Shown: positions 31,765 to 44,800, counted from the stretch's first letter. The stretch: DNA of 64,000 nucleotides from Holothuria scabra (GCA_037179385.1 CM074194.1:947001-1011000); one strand, 5' to 3'. A program made the numbers and translations. Notes: generated by a model from the letters alone, not told the origin.

Positions 31765-32290
31765 CAAAAACGCTAAATGTTGGGACTGTTTAGATTCTCT
31801 TTACTACCATGAAGCGCAAATTTCAGCCATCTGAGGGATGCGATTTTTCAAAATTTTCTTGTAGCTCGGCGCCAACCAAAGGTTGCGCTCCGCAGCCTCT
31901 GCTTAGATAGTCTTTCTGGCAAAATTACATTTTTCGGGTCAAAAGTATTTTCTAATAACTTTCTAAACACTTTGCAGCTTGCGTTTTGAAGTGAGCATTT
32001 TATTGCAAACGACAAAAGAAGATAGCAACTGCTTAGATTCTTCGTATAAATCTGGGAAATGCTATTTCCCAGATTTATACGCCAGTATGCCATGTGGGGT
32101 CCGATTTTTCGATGTTTTCTGCCCACTCCCCGCCAGCTGTGGCGCTCCGTTTAGATGACTCCCAAAAAACTTCCAAACTGAATGCTCCCATTCGCCCCCC
32201 CCCCCCCCAGACCGGCGATCACTCAACATACTGCATGCCCCTCTCCCCCTTCAGAAAAATCCTGCGTACGTCAATGGAATGCACAGGGAG
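31765..32290 (+). repeat. Dispersed CTGGGAAATGC repeat, two tandem copies
   Basis: Two successive diverged copies of the 17,930 repeat, about 31,765-31,915 and 32,020-32,165. Shared blocks are GGGACTGTTTAGATTCT-like, CGATTTTTCAAAATTTTC-like, a GCGCTCCG block and TTAGATAGTC. A C-run (about 32,197-32,208) follows. Confidence 0.6.
32043..32081. repeat. 18-bp perfect inverted repeat, 3-nt loop
   Basis: Arms CGTATAAATCTGGGAAAT (32043-32060) and its complement (32064-32081) around GCT. It lies within the second repeat copy. Confidence 0.95.
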
Positions 32291-33293
32291 TTCTCTGATA
32301 AAATACGGACTTCCATGCCCGTAGGGATATTTTTTAAACAATGTGACAGGGTTTGAGCATTTAAACAAGAAAGAGATAAGACAGTTTTGGGTGAGGCTAG
32401 GGACAAGCTAGTTGGAAAAAATGGAATTGCCTGGTGTGTGAGAACTATGAACGTTCTTTCAAGTCATTTCACTATATAGGCTAAGCCAAATATTTTCAAT
32501 ATTTCGCCACCAAAATCCCATAATTTTCGACGTTCTTCGAGCGTCCAATGTGTTTCGTCCAGGATATTATTTCGAAAAACTGTCACTTCTGGAGCCGCTT
32601 CGGGTGGCTATACACCCTCTTAGTACATGGCAAATATATTTCTAACAAAATGCCGGCATTCGGTGTAAGACTTACATGCAGTCGAAGTTAAATCCCCGTT
32701 ATCTACTTCATTGGCGTTAACTTTTAGCAGTAAATTTTTCAATTCAAAGCTAAGGAAACGCTAAGATAAGTTCCCATTGATCACCGCTTGGGGGTTTATG
32801 TAGCATTGCCCCATCAAAAATACAAACGTGCTTATCACGGTAATTTCGCAGTTGATTTTGAACTAGTACTAGTATCCACAAATTTATTTCAAAATCTAGT
32901 ACATTTTCTCTTAACCGTGAAAAAATCGTTCGAAGTAAAAACACTATAATAACGTACGATAACCATCTGTATTGAAGACCGACTCTGCCAATCAATAGCC
33001 TGCTCAGAGCAACGTTATCTTGCAAAATAGTAAGGGAATTATTATAAAAAGGAGAGAAAATTTTTTGTGCGCCAATCGGCACTCCATAGGTGGCATCGAC
33101 ACAACTAGGCTATCTATGGCAGACTTCAGACTTGAGATATCTTGTGATTCTCACAAACAGCGCGGTGGTTACACCATAACCGTTCGCCGGTGCCCCTTCC
33201 CCATATCAGAGTTTCTGGTTACTAGCCTGTCGTCCGTGAAAATACCCTCCCAAATCTAATACTGATCGCCGCCCTTGCTTGAATGGCCTTCAG

Positions 33294-33410
33294 TGCAGTG
33301 TTGTAGTCGAGACCAGCATATACGAGACCAAGAACGAGAACAGGTGTTCAGACCGAGACCAGGGCAGAACTTCGAGACCAAGACCTACAAGATCCGAGAC
33401 CGAATGTATG
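33294..33410 (+). mobile_element. Possible hAT terminus with GAGACC repeats
   Basis: CAGTGTTGTAGTCGAGACCA is followed by a series of (C/A)GAGACC(A/G) units to about 33,403. This resembles subterminal repeats next to a CAGTGTTG hAT end. I do not see the opposite end within reach. Confidence 0.4.
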
Positions 33411-33575
33411 TGATGTATAAGAAAATACACTTTTCAAAGTTCTAAATACTTTTTATTCTAACTTTATTACCTTATGCTCTAAAAACGACAGATAGCACAA
33501 AGAGTGCACCATCATTGAAAAGGTTTTATTTTATATGCTAAACATCTTAATCCAAGTATTTTTCTAATGTGGCCC

Positions 33576-33842
33576 TCATAGTCGCATGGGTTTCTTTCTC
33601 TCAAGGAGGAGGCGGTGGCTTTTTGCTCGACTCAGGATACCCAACCAGGGCGTAATCTCTACTTGACTGAGGAACCGAAGTCTGCCCGATTCAACAGTTG
33701 GTATAGGCCAAGTGGGGGCTGCAGACCCGTCCGAACCATTCCATTCAAATCGGTCATCTATTTCTTGAGATATAAATTCGAGGAACTTCATTAACCGGCG
33801 AAAATCCCTTCTGAACTCCAAGGGAGGATGGCAATGCATCAC
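33576..33842 (-). CDS. Orphan open frame, unrecognised
   Basis: An 88-codon minus-strand frame starting MMHCHPPLEFRRDFRRLMKF, followed by a segment with EFISQEIDDRFEW and APTWPIPTVESGRLRFLS. Its amino-acid composition looks more protein-like than its neighbours. It has no recognised domain, splice partner or promoter, and could be a decayed TE gene or chance. Confidence 0.25.
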   Translation of the reverse strand: MMHCHPPLEFRRDFRRLMKFLEFISQEIDDRFEWNGSDGSAAPTWPIPTVESGRLRFLSQVEITPWLGILSRAKSHRLLLERKKPMRL

Positions 33843-34844
33843 CGTCTTCCTAGCCTTTTACAAGTTTCATCGAACTTTAAGGATCCCATGTGTCCTAGCA
33901 GCCCGATTAGCTGAAACAGAAATCAAAATCAACGTATAGCCCAATTCTCCGTGGCAGGGACCGCGGAGACGGGGGGCTAGGGGGCTTTAGCCCCAGCACA
34001 TTTTTTGCTGTGGGCATTTTGGGCCGTCTTAAACTGCATTTATTTTATTCTACATATTGGGCCGCTTCGATGATAAGCCCCCGCACTTCAAAATTGGCTC
34101 CGCGGCCTCTGCGTGGCCAGCCTCAACAAATATAACAGGGCTTCTATTCTTACGGGTCGCATTATAATTAAAACTTAAAACATACTTGAAAACTTTTGTT
34201 TTGTTTCTCCGATATAATTGTTTTTTATCTCTGTCCCTCTATACCAGGGGATTTGTGTTGTGAGGGAAAGGATGCGCCTGAAATAGCCCCATGAATATTT
34301 TCGTAGATAAAAATTTAGTGTATTTGTTATTGTTGATGTGACGAAAAAGGGGGGGCTGAAGCCGTAACCCCCCTCCTTCCATGGATCCGCGCCTGTGAAT
34401 TACTTAAAGTAACTAAATATTAGCTTTGAGTACAGTCTGTTGTTATATTCTATCATTTGTGGATATTGCTACTAAATCCAGCCTTGTACGATGGAAGGCT
34501 GTGTTAGATGTCAATTGCACAAGAACATTTCTTTTAACAGTTAGTAGGGACATGAATCTTTATACTTTTAGAGGGAATGCAGTTATCTAGAAAAGATGTT
34601 TCTCTCTTTTCAATATTTTTAATGAAAATCTTGGGGTTAATGCTAAGGCTTCGATGCACTGGATGCATTAACCTGATCGTTCATTTTCCTGCGATAATCA
34701 ACTGTTCATCGCCGCTTAAAAGCACTGTCCGCTCACCCCAAACTGCAATTTTTGGAGCAGTCTACAGAAATTCTCTATTGGCCGTGCTTCGATTTGCAGC
34801 TGGTTCAAACAATGCACATTATCAAAGCTTATATTACACCGCAT

Positions 34845-35028
34845 GAACTGTACTGAGAGTGTTTTGATTTATACACATTGCTCTAGTAACTCCGAAGCAA
34901 TAAACTGAGATTGCGTATGCAAAATGGATGAATGTTAGAAAATTGAGGCAGTGGGGGAGGGGCTTAAGTAAGAAGGTTAGAAAAATTAGAACTGTTTGGG
35001 GTGAGGAAATTGGACCTTTCACGTTAAA
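34845..35028 (-). mobile_element. Half copy of the TTAAAGG-type TIR element
   Basis: Read on the minus strand it gives GGTCCAATTTCCTCACCCCA, AACAGTTC, CTAACCTTCTTACTTAAG and CTCAGTTTATTGCTTCGGAG, ending ATCAAAACACTCTCAGTA. This is the left half of the 61,502-62,106 element; the right half is absent. Confidence 0.65.
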
Positions 35029-35479
35029 TACCACTAACACAATTAAAATATGGAGTTTAGAAATAACTCCTTGTTGAGAGCAAGTAGAAAAGACTCACAT
35101 AAAATGGTGTGGCATTATCATCAGCAATTATTTATCTTTGGCCAACTTTTTCCCCTTTCTGAAAGGTTACATAACAAACAGATTTTCTTTGGGTGGAATG
35201 ACTTTTCTAAATGCAAAATGCCATGCTGAAATGATGAACAATCAACAAAAAATTTGTTCAAATTTCATTAATCAAGAAATGTAAAAAGACCTACAAAAAA
35301 GGTGATTAACTACAACCATTGTCACAGTCTTTACTACAGCATGATTAAAACAACAACACAATACTGTGCACTGTGGTCCTGATGATGTTTTTGCCAAGTA
35401 CTGATGTCCTATTTCTTTCAGATACTGGTCAAAGTTCTCAAGAACTGTTAAAAAATACAGATTTGTGTTAATATTTTAG

Positions 35480-35819
35480 GAATCCTTGGATAACTTTGCT
35501 TTTTGAACTCTGGTTCATCCCAGATGACATTTGAACTCCACCAAAAGCAATGAAGTTCTTTTTGTTACAATACTGCATACACATGGATGCAGTCAATCCA
35601 AATTTCCTAAGATGAGGTACAGTAGTTATGTTTATGAGTAGGGCCTGTTGATCACAGATAACCTTTGACCTCCACCAAAAGAGGAGAGTTTCTTCTCTAA
35701 ATATATGACATCCACTCACTAAAACAGGAAACTATCAGATATTCCCTCCCTGAGATACCATGTTAGATAACATAGTGTCACAAACACACAAACCCAGAAT
35801 ACACACATAAACATAAACA

Positions 35820-35867
<48 letters not shown>
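35480..35867. repeat. Diverged TGACCT-type repeat ending in (CA)n
   Basis: Related to the 156-bp array: ACCTTTGACCTCCACCAAAA at about 35,660, an earlier TTTGAACTCCACCAAAAGCA, and a terminal AGTGTCACAAACACACAAAC leading into a pure (CA)n run at 35,822-35,867. Confidence 0.75.
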
Positions 35868-35869
35868 AT

Positions 35870-38800
35870 CATGCAAAAAATTCTTTTTCATTAAAACCAA
35901 AAAAGATATTTAGAATTTTAAGGGAGACAAAGTGAAACAAATAATGATCAAAAAATATTTTCTTCCTGTAACAAGCTGATATACAACAAACATGATGTAT
36001 TCCTTGAAGAAAAGATATGAAACAGAGTACAAATCACCTTCTTTCATCAGGAAAATGAAAGACTGTACAAAGTTCAGCCATTTTTTTCTCTCAGCTGCAG
36101 TCTTTCATTTTTATGGTAGCATCTCCAAAAAAGAAATGATAACCCATTAACTTAAGTTATCACTGAAGATAAAGCAACTATCAAAGTTGCAAATTATTTA
36201 ACAACTCAATTCAACCTTTCTAAAATGAAATCACATGTGTAACATATTATACACAGTTTTAAGTTGTAGACAAAACTTGTAATACACACATTTGTTTTAA
36301 TATGCAGACACTGTTTTCCTCTGCTACCCGTGAAACTATTTTCTGACTTTCATTACTCTTTTCTGAACATTTTTTTCTCTTAAAGTGCCCCTTCTCTGAA
36401 CTTTCCTAGATTTTACAGCTTTTAGTTTGACTTCCATGGCAAAAAAAAATCCCTTGAAAAGTAAAGCTTTTTTGACAAATATATGTACTTAGTGACATAA
36501 TTCCCCATGAACATATAACTTTCACTTTTTCTGTACTTGCAGAACTAAATCAGAGGGGAAGCTAGGATCTTTAGATTTTTTTGAGGGCTGGAATGTGAAT
36601 TAAAAATTTACACCCCTCCCTTCCCTACAAAATTGCTTTTGTAACATAGAAGGCTAACAACCCCCCTAAGGGAAAATTTTTCGCACGCTTATTTTACAAA
36701 AGAAGAGTTGTCTAAGAGAATTACAAAAAAATACTTAAAGTAAATGTATACTGGACCAAAAAGATGATGAATTTTTATGAATGAAAATGGATTATTGGTG
36801 ACATTCTGTTGATCTTATGTTGATCTTATCTAAAATGCAATATTCTTTCATACCGAAACTTTTGAAAAACAGTTTGAAAAGGTATGTTATCTAAGTCACA
36901 TCAGGGAGGTCTTCCAGTTTCCTGGTCACGAAGAAACTTTTGTAACAATGTAAATATACAATACATTACATTTTCTTGTTTCAGTTTTCTGCAAAAAACT
37001 TTCTAAACTTTGTGGTGCTTCTTTCCTCTCCACATGCAGATTTGGAAAAATAAACTGTGGTGCACATTCAGGTGGGAGGTGTTGTATTTTACACCCCTCC
37101 CCATTATTTGTGTACTTCCATCACATAGGATTGGTTGCATTAAGTATACTGGTAGTTCCCTGCCCTCCACCTCTCCATGCAACCCACAGCAATCTCCTGA
37201 CCCAAGTCAAAAACATTTGTGCATTCTGACCTCTTGACCTGCAGGGCTTAAGTGTAAAAAATATTACTTCAAAACCCAACTAAAACTACTGCCTGTAAAA
37301 ACTTAATGTCAAACAACTTTCTTAATTTTTTTTTCGAGAACTTATTAATTGCCTTCTTAATCCACTCAGTCTTTATCTAGTATCTAGTGTATTTCTCTAA
37401 GGACTGATAACCCTTGGACAAATACTCTTCATAATAAAAGAAGGCACTAATATTGCATGGAGTATTAAACAAAACATTTGCCACAGTCATATAACATTGT
37501 GGGTAAAAACCAAAACCATAACTTCTATCACTTTCCAACCTTCCAAGGTGTCCTCTTTTCCATAAGTTTTTTCTTCTTTTTTTTTGCCACAGTATCATCT
37601 CAAAGAGAGAGAATATGTGTAACTTTTTTATTTTTTCACTGGAAAGATATAGTTTCTTAAGTAACCACTACAGGTAGAGGAATCCCCTAAGGTTATTTTG
37701 CAAGATTCCGACCCTCTGTAATAATGACAATGGTTATTTTTTAACTTATTATGCAAAACATGTACATTATAACAAAAAACTGAAACTTTAGATGCAGGGA
37801 CTGTGACTGTGACTGGGACTGTTTTCAACAAATAAACATATCACACTCTTTTATGAAATTTCTTTGAAAGTTAAGATGCAATTTCTTTTAAATATCCTTT
37901 TTTCACTACTTTTAGTAAATAATTTTTTAACAAAAATATGTTTAGCACAAAGATGCCATATATTTTAACAACTGGCAAAATAACAAATTATTCTTCCTTC
38001 CATACTTGTTACAAAAATTAGATCAGTGATTACTTGCTTTATAGCACAGTCTGCCGTGCAAACATACAAAATTTTAATGTTCAACAAATTTCTTTGCAAA
38101 ACCTTTGATGAATTACAGAGAAAATACTCTGTTTAAAATACAAATATCACTATACTTGTTTTACTAGTTAAATCCTATAAACCAAATGACTGTAATGTTG
38201 CAGGAAATGGAAATCCTCCCCTTACCCTACCCCTCCATCCCCAGGAAAGAAATACCCCACTGAGCAAACTGTGCACTTGAGGGAAATCTACAATGGCTCA
38301 TGAACATATAATAGAGTAGACATTAAACAAAGTTAATCATTAGCATTCAAGGAAACAGACATGAGGACATACATACTATCCCAACTCAGACAAAAATTGA
38401 AGATCCATTGGAGGAAATGAATGAGACAGCCAGGAAAATAAATTATGCCAAATGCTACATTCAGACTGATATTGCCCACATCCCCCCTCCCAAACCACCA
38501 CTTCTTCCTCCCCTCCAGCCCACTCTCCCCAAATATTCATCCTCATACAAATATGAAGCCAGGCAAACATTTTAGAGACACTAGACATTTAAAAGATACT
38601 TTGAATGGAAAACCCACAGATAATCCTGCACTAGGGCTAGTCTCACTTTTTTCCATTCACAGTTTGGCAGTTAGTCTCCCAATGAAACAGAGGGCTTTAC
38701 ACTCTCTTTAGACTGGTTTTGTTTTGTATTATTTTTATATACATAGAAAATACCACACACAGTTTTCAATTTTTAGTACAGGATTGTTTTTCTAACAGTT

Positions 38801-40020
38801 TCTGTACTCACATTAAATTTTAGAACAGTGATAGCTTTCAATAATCTAATTCAAAATTAACTAGAAATAACTTTATTTAGATTTGAACATGCTTTAAACT
38901 TTTCCAATAGCCTTTTCCAAATATTCTTGTTTTCTTTGTACTAAAAAAAAAAATTAAGGTAACTCTCTCTTTCAGTTGTTTGTACTTTTTTGGTCACTGT
39001 TGATGATTTTTTTCTTCATGCTTTTAAAAGTAACATTTTATTTTTTGGTATTAAATTATTGCTGAAGCAGTAAAAAGGAAAGTGATTCATACGCCCACTT
39101 TATTCACTAAGAACTTCTTTTTGGAAATTACAGTCTATGGTCACGTTTAGAGGTACACTGGTTTCAAAAGCTTATAACTGGTTACAATCAATTACTGATA
39201 CAAATTTTACAAAAACTATGTGCCACAAAAGACAAATAACTGATAAAGATATTACACAATAATATTCATTTTTTTTGCAGTACTCTTCATGTAACCTTTT
39301 GACTTCATTTTTTTTCTTTTTTTCTTCTCTTTTATCACATTGCTCTTTATCTATCTTTGCATTTGTTTTTTGTTTGTTTGTTTGCTTTGTTTGGTACTGA
39401 GAGGTATCAACTGCTTTTTGAATGGTGAAAAGCTCCACCACTTCTTAAAGGATCAACTTTCCAACCAAATACTTCAATAGTACCATTACAAAGGAAATGT
39501 TTTTAACCTTTGTAAGTATTAATGTGCTTATTTCTCTCATACAGGTTTATTCATCCAAATGAGATGGCCATCTTTGGATGCACATGGTACAAATTTGCAA
39601 CTAATGAACACAAATCCACCACCCACCCCTCTTCCCCAAGCAAACACACAAAGAGCACCAGCTTTTTTATGTTCGTGGAACATAAAACACTCATCTCTGC
39701 ATTTCAGGGGGATATAATACAGAAAAGCTTGGACAATCTCTGGAATCCTCCTCATTTCTCCCCGTGCTCCTACACAGCCCTCTCCCTTTTCCCACACAAC
39801 CAATAACTTCTTCTGATAGGGCAACGATTACTTTGAAATGAAAAGGGTTTTGCGTCTAAAGAATATCCATTTCTGTGATGCTTCATCTGCATTATAGACA
39901 AATCTGAGCAGGGTTTGTGTTTAGTGACTGTAGGCAGCCATGTGGGATCCATCAGCCTTAAATCGTCTTCATTTATTGTCTACATGAATTTCAAACCCTC
40001 ATATTCAGTGCAGTTGAAGG
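35870..40020. other. AT-rich intergenic, nothing recognised
   Basis: About 4 kb with poly-T/poly-A tracts and short chance open frames on both strands. No splice-bounded homology, repeat family or RNA gene that I can name. Confidence 0.6.
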
Positions 40021-40025
40021 AATCA

Positions 40026-40160
40026 AGATGCAATTCAGTATAAAACCATCCATGATACAAATGGGCAAGGAAATTGAAAGACTTAAGGGAATGGACCCCA
40101 GTAATGTCCTACTAAAATCAGGCCATCACTTGACTGTTCAGATTCATCTATATCTGTCAT
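40026..40160 (+). repeat. Dispersed repeat, copy 2 (partner near 2785)
   Basis: Contains AAACCATCCATGATACAAAT, GGAAATTGAAAGACTTAAGG, TGGACCCCAGTAATG and AGGCCATCACTTGACTG, parallel to 2785-2905. The plus frame in both copies reads (K/Q)PSMI...KE.ER.K..DPS. Confidence 0.6.
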
Positions 40161-40561
40161 GTCTAATCATCTCAAGCACACAGGCAATTGAATCAGTTTC
40201 CTATGACAAAGATGGGCTCTACTGTTCAAACTGACCAAGAGATTATCAAAATGTTCATAATTTTGGTTACATTAAAGGATTTTTTTCTAAACTTTGGTTT
40301 TCATGTGATTTATTAATCAAAACGGGCACGCTCCTCCCAATGAGATGGCTTCTACTCGACTTTATCATTCTGAAAACTACTGCAGGATGCATAAAACTAC
40401 CAACACCTGCACAGAGTCCTACACACACACACCTTTCCCAATTAACTATTACAAAGGATTCTGGGATACAATTTTGGTATGGTTCATTTTTTGTCAATGG
40501 TATTCTGCTGTTGCACAATATGTCACATACCGAAACTCTATTCCACAATCCACAAAATATA

Positions 40562-40567
40562 TTTATT
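40562..40567 (-). terminator. Candidate polyadenylation signal AATAAA
   Basis: Minus-strand AATAAA about 165 bp downstream of the stop codon at 40732, a plausible position for 3' end formation of the upstream gene. No cleavage evidence is visible. Confidence 0.45.
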
Positions 40568-40731
40568 ATAATAAATAGCTATTTGGGAAAGTGTCTATTG
40601 GCCATCTCATAAAATACCTGTAGTATTGGCATCAAATAAGAATTGATATATGTATAAATAAGCTCCATAACTCCTCCCTCTCATCCTCCTCCCAGTCTTT
40701 CTACTAACCCCTCCCCCCCATCATGTCCAGT

Positions 40732-41889
40732 CTATGATCTTCTATCAAAAAACTGTCCTCCTTGCCAGTACCAATTTTGATGAAGTGACTCTGCAGCCAA
40801 TTGATTAAATGAACCAAAATTACTGCCAACTTCAACAGATCTCACATCCATGGGACAAAGCCTGCCCCTTTCATACTCCACCTGCCTCCTATCTCTGGAG
40901 TGTGTCATCTGGGCCACATGGGCCATGGACTCGGCACCCATGGACAGAGGTCCATGGCCATACCGTTCGTTATGACATAAAACTGGTCTGTTCCTTACTA
41001 CTCTCTCCTCATGCATCATCCCTCCCATTACTTGAGCATTTTGACCATCAAATTCAAAATTGTCCACCACTGACCTTGGCTGTACCATAATGTTTCTCTG
41101 TTGGGGGGTTTCAAATCTTTGAAGCTCTGGTACTTTGTGGTAAAGACCTTCCTGGTTAGTGCGGTTGTAATTTTCATTGCACGAAGATTCCAAACTTCTG
41201 TGCTGCTCTTGCTGGTGTTGCAGGGCTGTTTCTCTCTCAAGTATCCTTCTTGCAATTCTACCTTCCAGTCTTGAGTGGTTTTGAACCATCTGGTTTCTTA
41301 CCACTTGTACTTGGTTCACAGAATGGTCACTGGGATAAGCTAATGTGTCCCCACGCACAGTACTATGTATGTTGCTGCCATAAGGGTCATGGTACTCTTC
41401 TTTGTATGTAGGTACAACAGAAGAAAATCTCTCTGCAATCTCTCGCAACCCTTCATGACCATGAACACTATCATGGCCCAAAGCTAAGTATTCATCATGC
41501 TGCCTAGAATACACTGCCCTCTCCTGAGCTTCCAGGGCTTGCTGGCGATGAATTATTCTATTACTAACATCATGAGTTTGTGTATGGTAAACTGGGTTCC
41601 TGTATGAAACATGATTCAATGGAATGGGGTATGTGGTTGAATGGGCTGGCAATCTTTCAACATTTTGGAAGCTACCTTGAGCTAAATGATGTGCAGTTTG
41701 GAACCTATTACTCTGAACTGGGTTAGAAGTTTCTTGAACCAATGATGACCTCTCATTAAGCTGGGCAGAAAGCTTCTCAACCAGTTGGAAAAGTTGTCTG
41801 TTTTGCTGCTGAATTCTTCTCATTTTCCTCCAGAGAAACTCCTCTAATGCAGGAGCTCTGGTCCTTGCTTCAGCTTTAGGCACAAATAT
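40732..41889 (-). CDS. Terminal exon of the unrecognised protein
   Basis: Begins IFVPKAEARTRAPALEEFLW right after the acceptor TTCTTTGTTTGGCAG and runs 385 codons to the stop. The predicted coiled coil is followed by repeated Gln, Arg, His, Glu and Asn-rich sequence without known motifs. The in-frame Met-rich hydrophobic stretch upstream (41,890-41,967) is the intron pyrimidine tract, not a signal peptide. Confidence 0.82.
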   Translation of the reverse strand: MFVPKAEARTRAPALEEFLWRKMRRIQQQNRQLFQLVEKLSAQLNERSSLVQETSNPVQSNRFQTAHHLAQGSFQNVERLPAHSTTYPIPLNHVSYRNPVYHTQTHDVSNRIIHRQQALEAQERAVYSRQHDEYLALGHDSVHGHEGLREIAERFSSVVPTYKEEYHDPYGSNIHSTVRGDTLAYPSDHSVNQVQVVRNQMVQNHSRLEGRIARRILERETALQHQQEQHRSLESSCNENYNRTNQEGLYHKVPELQRFETPQQRNIMVQPRSVVDNFEFDGQNAQVMGGMMHEERVVRNRPVLCHNERYGHGPLSMGAESMAHVAQMTHSRDRRQVEYERGRLCPMDVRSVEVGSNFGSFNQLAAESLHQNWYWQGGQFFDRRS

Positions 41890-44800
41890 CTGCCAAACAA
41901 AGAACACAGATACCAAAATAAAAGGGAAACTGAAATAAAATTGCATCTTTGAGGAAACTTTATTCAAAATGATGCTACCATTTGCAAATTTGTGACAATG
42001 TCCATCATTATGAAACTGCCAAATTTATAAATGCACTTGGAATGCAGTCCATGCTTGATTTTCTAAACTTTGGAACAGGCGCGTAGCCAGGATTGTGTCA
42101 TGGGGGGGGGGGGGGGAGGTTGGGGCACAACATGGGGGAAAGTCTAAGACAGATAGAGAAAAAAAATGCTTTTTTAGGTGTTTTTTGCATTGCAAGGTTG
42201 GGCCATGGGGGGTCCAGTATTGAGGTTTCTTGGTTTCTCTATCACAAAATCATTAAAAATCATCAGTACGTTACGTTGTAGGTACAACATCTGCTACTTT
42301 ACACAAGTTTACAACTGTGCAGCAGTCTGTTCATTTTGTCTTTCAAAATGCAATTTGCTTAATCAGATAAATTGTGATCTGCCATGTTTAGAGATTTGAC
42401 ATTTAGCTGCCATTGAGGGCTCACAATTTATGAAAATTGAGAGGAACCCATTGGGCACTTGACAAGCATATACAACCAGCTCAAACAACAAGGGCATTGG
42501 CCTCCAAATGCATAGGCTGCAGTAAAATTACTCTCTACACAACATTTTGCATCTAAGCCCATTAAGATTTTTAAAGTCAACTTCCAAACAAAGGAATGCA
42601 GTCAAATAAATTTGTTGAGCTTGCTCCCTCAGAAATTAATGATTCTCCCTCAGAAATTAATGATTCTTCCTCAGAAATTAATGATTCTTCCTCAGAAATT
42701 AATGATTCTCCCTCAGAAATTAATGATTCTCCCTCAGAAATTAATGATCTCTCATTTTCCTCCAGGAAATTCCTGATAAACTGAAAGGAAAATGAAGCAA
42801 TAGGCCTCCTACTGAGAGGAAGACATTGCCTCATCCTAATGAGGTGAACTTTTTAAGTAGATTTTGAATGTCTACCTCTTGGTGTCAATCAAACTCTCTT
42901 TTTCAAAAACTTGGGCATGGATGAAGTTCAAATTACTACATGTTGTTAAAAACTCCGAAAAGATTACTGGCCTTTCCACCTGCAAAACTTCCATATTTGT
43001 GCGAAACTTGCATTTCATGCATGCTTGGTTTATCTTCCTCCTTTAGACCCTGTGATGACAAGAGTGAGCTGACCATCTCAAAGGGTATATTATAGCGACA
43101 GAGTACTGTTAACAGTTTTGTGGTTTTTAACTTCATTAGTCAGTCTTAGGTGTCTAGTAACAGATTTAGCCTCAGCTATGTTTAATTAGGCTTACAACTT
43201 CAAATTAGAAACTGGACAACACCTTTATTTGGAAGAATTACAACCTTACAGTATGTACTCATTGTGTATAAATGCTTTCAAGGTATTGCACCTTTCCACT
43301 TCTCATATCTGACTTGCTAGGTCAATACTCTCTTCTATACTTTGCGTGCTACCCTCAATGTTCCCAGAACTAATTTGAAAACCTACAATGATCCTGCTTT
43401 TCTGTCAACTGGACTCAAGCTTTGAAAATGTCTTCCCAATTCTGTTAGTTCTCATACACTTGCGAAGCTTAAAGTCATGATGAATTAAGATTCCGTGATT
43501 TTTTCAGGTTGGCTTTTCATTGGGATTGTACAGCGCTATTGAATACTTTGCAGATTTTGGCACTGAATAAGTTCATTTATTGTTATCTTCATTATTTTGG
43601 CTGATTAGGAAATTAATTGTTTGGCTGGAGTTCTCCTGACTTCTGTGCTATACATTAAAACAAAACTATAAAGGAATAAAATGACTCAAGCTTTACCTTT
43701 TTCCTTTGTCCACTTCTTATAGACTCTTGTTTCCTACAAAACATCCAAGAGGGTTGAAGAAAAAGAGAGTAAGAATGCAAGCATTACAACAATTATGGTA
43801 CATACTCAAGTGCTCATCCCTGTAACATTTTAAAAAACCATTCATTTATATATCATGAAACACAATTTTGTGAAACATTAGATAAACATCCTTTTAAAAG
43901 ATTTCCCCTGTGGGCTGGGGGTTGTAAAATATGACCACGGTATTTCTTGCGTGTTGTAAGAGATGACTAAAGGGAAACCAAACTTGCACTTGAACCATAA
44001 TTGAAAATAAGATTTAACTTTGAACTTTTTATCAAGTTGACTGACACTATAGTATATGACACATTCGTGTTGGTGTGTCATTAAATTTCATCTAACAAAT
44101 GAACTAACCTTTTACAAGATTTGTAGAATTCTACTATTTTCTTAATTTTAAACTAACACCACACTTTGTTGAAAGTGTTGTTAGAGCAAGTTGATTATCA
44201 GCTTTCTTTCAACAGTCACTGTGGCCCCCATGTCTCACACTATGAAAACAAAGGGTACCTTTTTTAAAAACTCACCTTTGCACACAACCTGAAAATCAGA
44301 AAATGCAGTACAAACCTATAATGCAATGCTGATAGGTGTCTTTGTGAGGGGGCCAAATACCCATTCATCTCTACAGTGTTGGCAAATTGGTAAATGTGCA
44401 TGATTTTTGGCAAGAAAGCCATAAAATGAACAGTACTGGGCAGGGGGAGAGAAAAGGGATAAAACTAACAGAAACCCTCCCCTTCTTTTAGACAACCAGT
44501 GCCTTTGGATAAAGAGCTAATTTCATGTGACTGCCCCTTGTTTCCTTTTATTTTTTTTTAGCTCAAATTTGCATCTTGGTAATTTTGGAAGCCAGTTTTA
44601 TTCAAAGGATTACTGGTCTAGGAAGAAAACACACTGCAAATTGTAGGCCATAGTGTGTAATTCTCTGACAACTGACAACCTTTAACACAGTCCACTGACA
44701 GTCAAACATACCAGCAAAAAAATCATTTCATGATCCTGACTTAATGTCTTTAAAAAATCATGAGAAAACATCTCGCCTTGAAGGTGGGTGGAACAGGCTG

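Larger units (their letters stand above)
32300..34840. other. Intergenic, mostly unassigned
   Basis: No host gene identified. It contains a possible hAT terminus near 33,294 and an orphan minus open frame at 33,576-33,842. The GGGGGCTAGGGGGCTTTAGC sequence near 33,970 and a GGGGGGG run near 34,350 look like TE-derived low-complexity sequence. Confidence 0.5.
41890..43696. other. Intron before the terminal exon
   Basis: Contains a G-rich repeat start (42,077-42,240), a 21-bp tandem array (42,625-42,750) and a LINE end (43,255-43,600). No other coding sequence seen. Confidence 0.75.

Noticed and set aside
40732..41967. Single-exon 411-residue secreted protein
   Set aside because: The hydrophobic start is a polypyrimidine tract with a strong acceptor at 41,890, and in-phase upstream exons exist.
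42596..42834. Repeat protein with SEIND or SEGESLI units
   Set aside because: A 21-bp tandem repeat is open on both strands because the unit is seven codons; it sits in an intron with no splice support.
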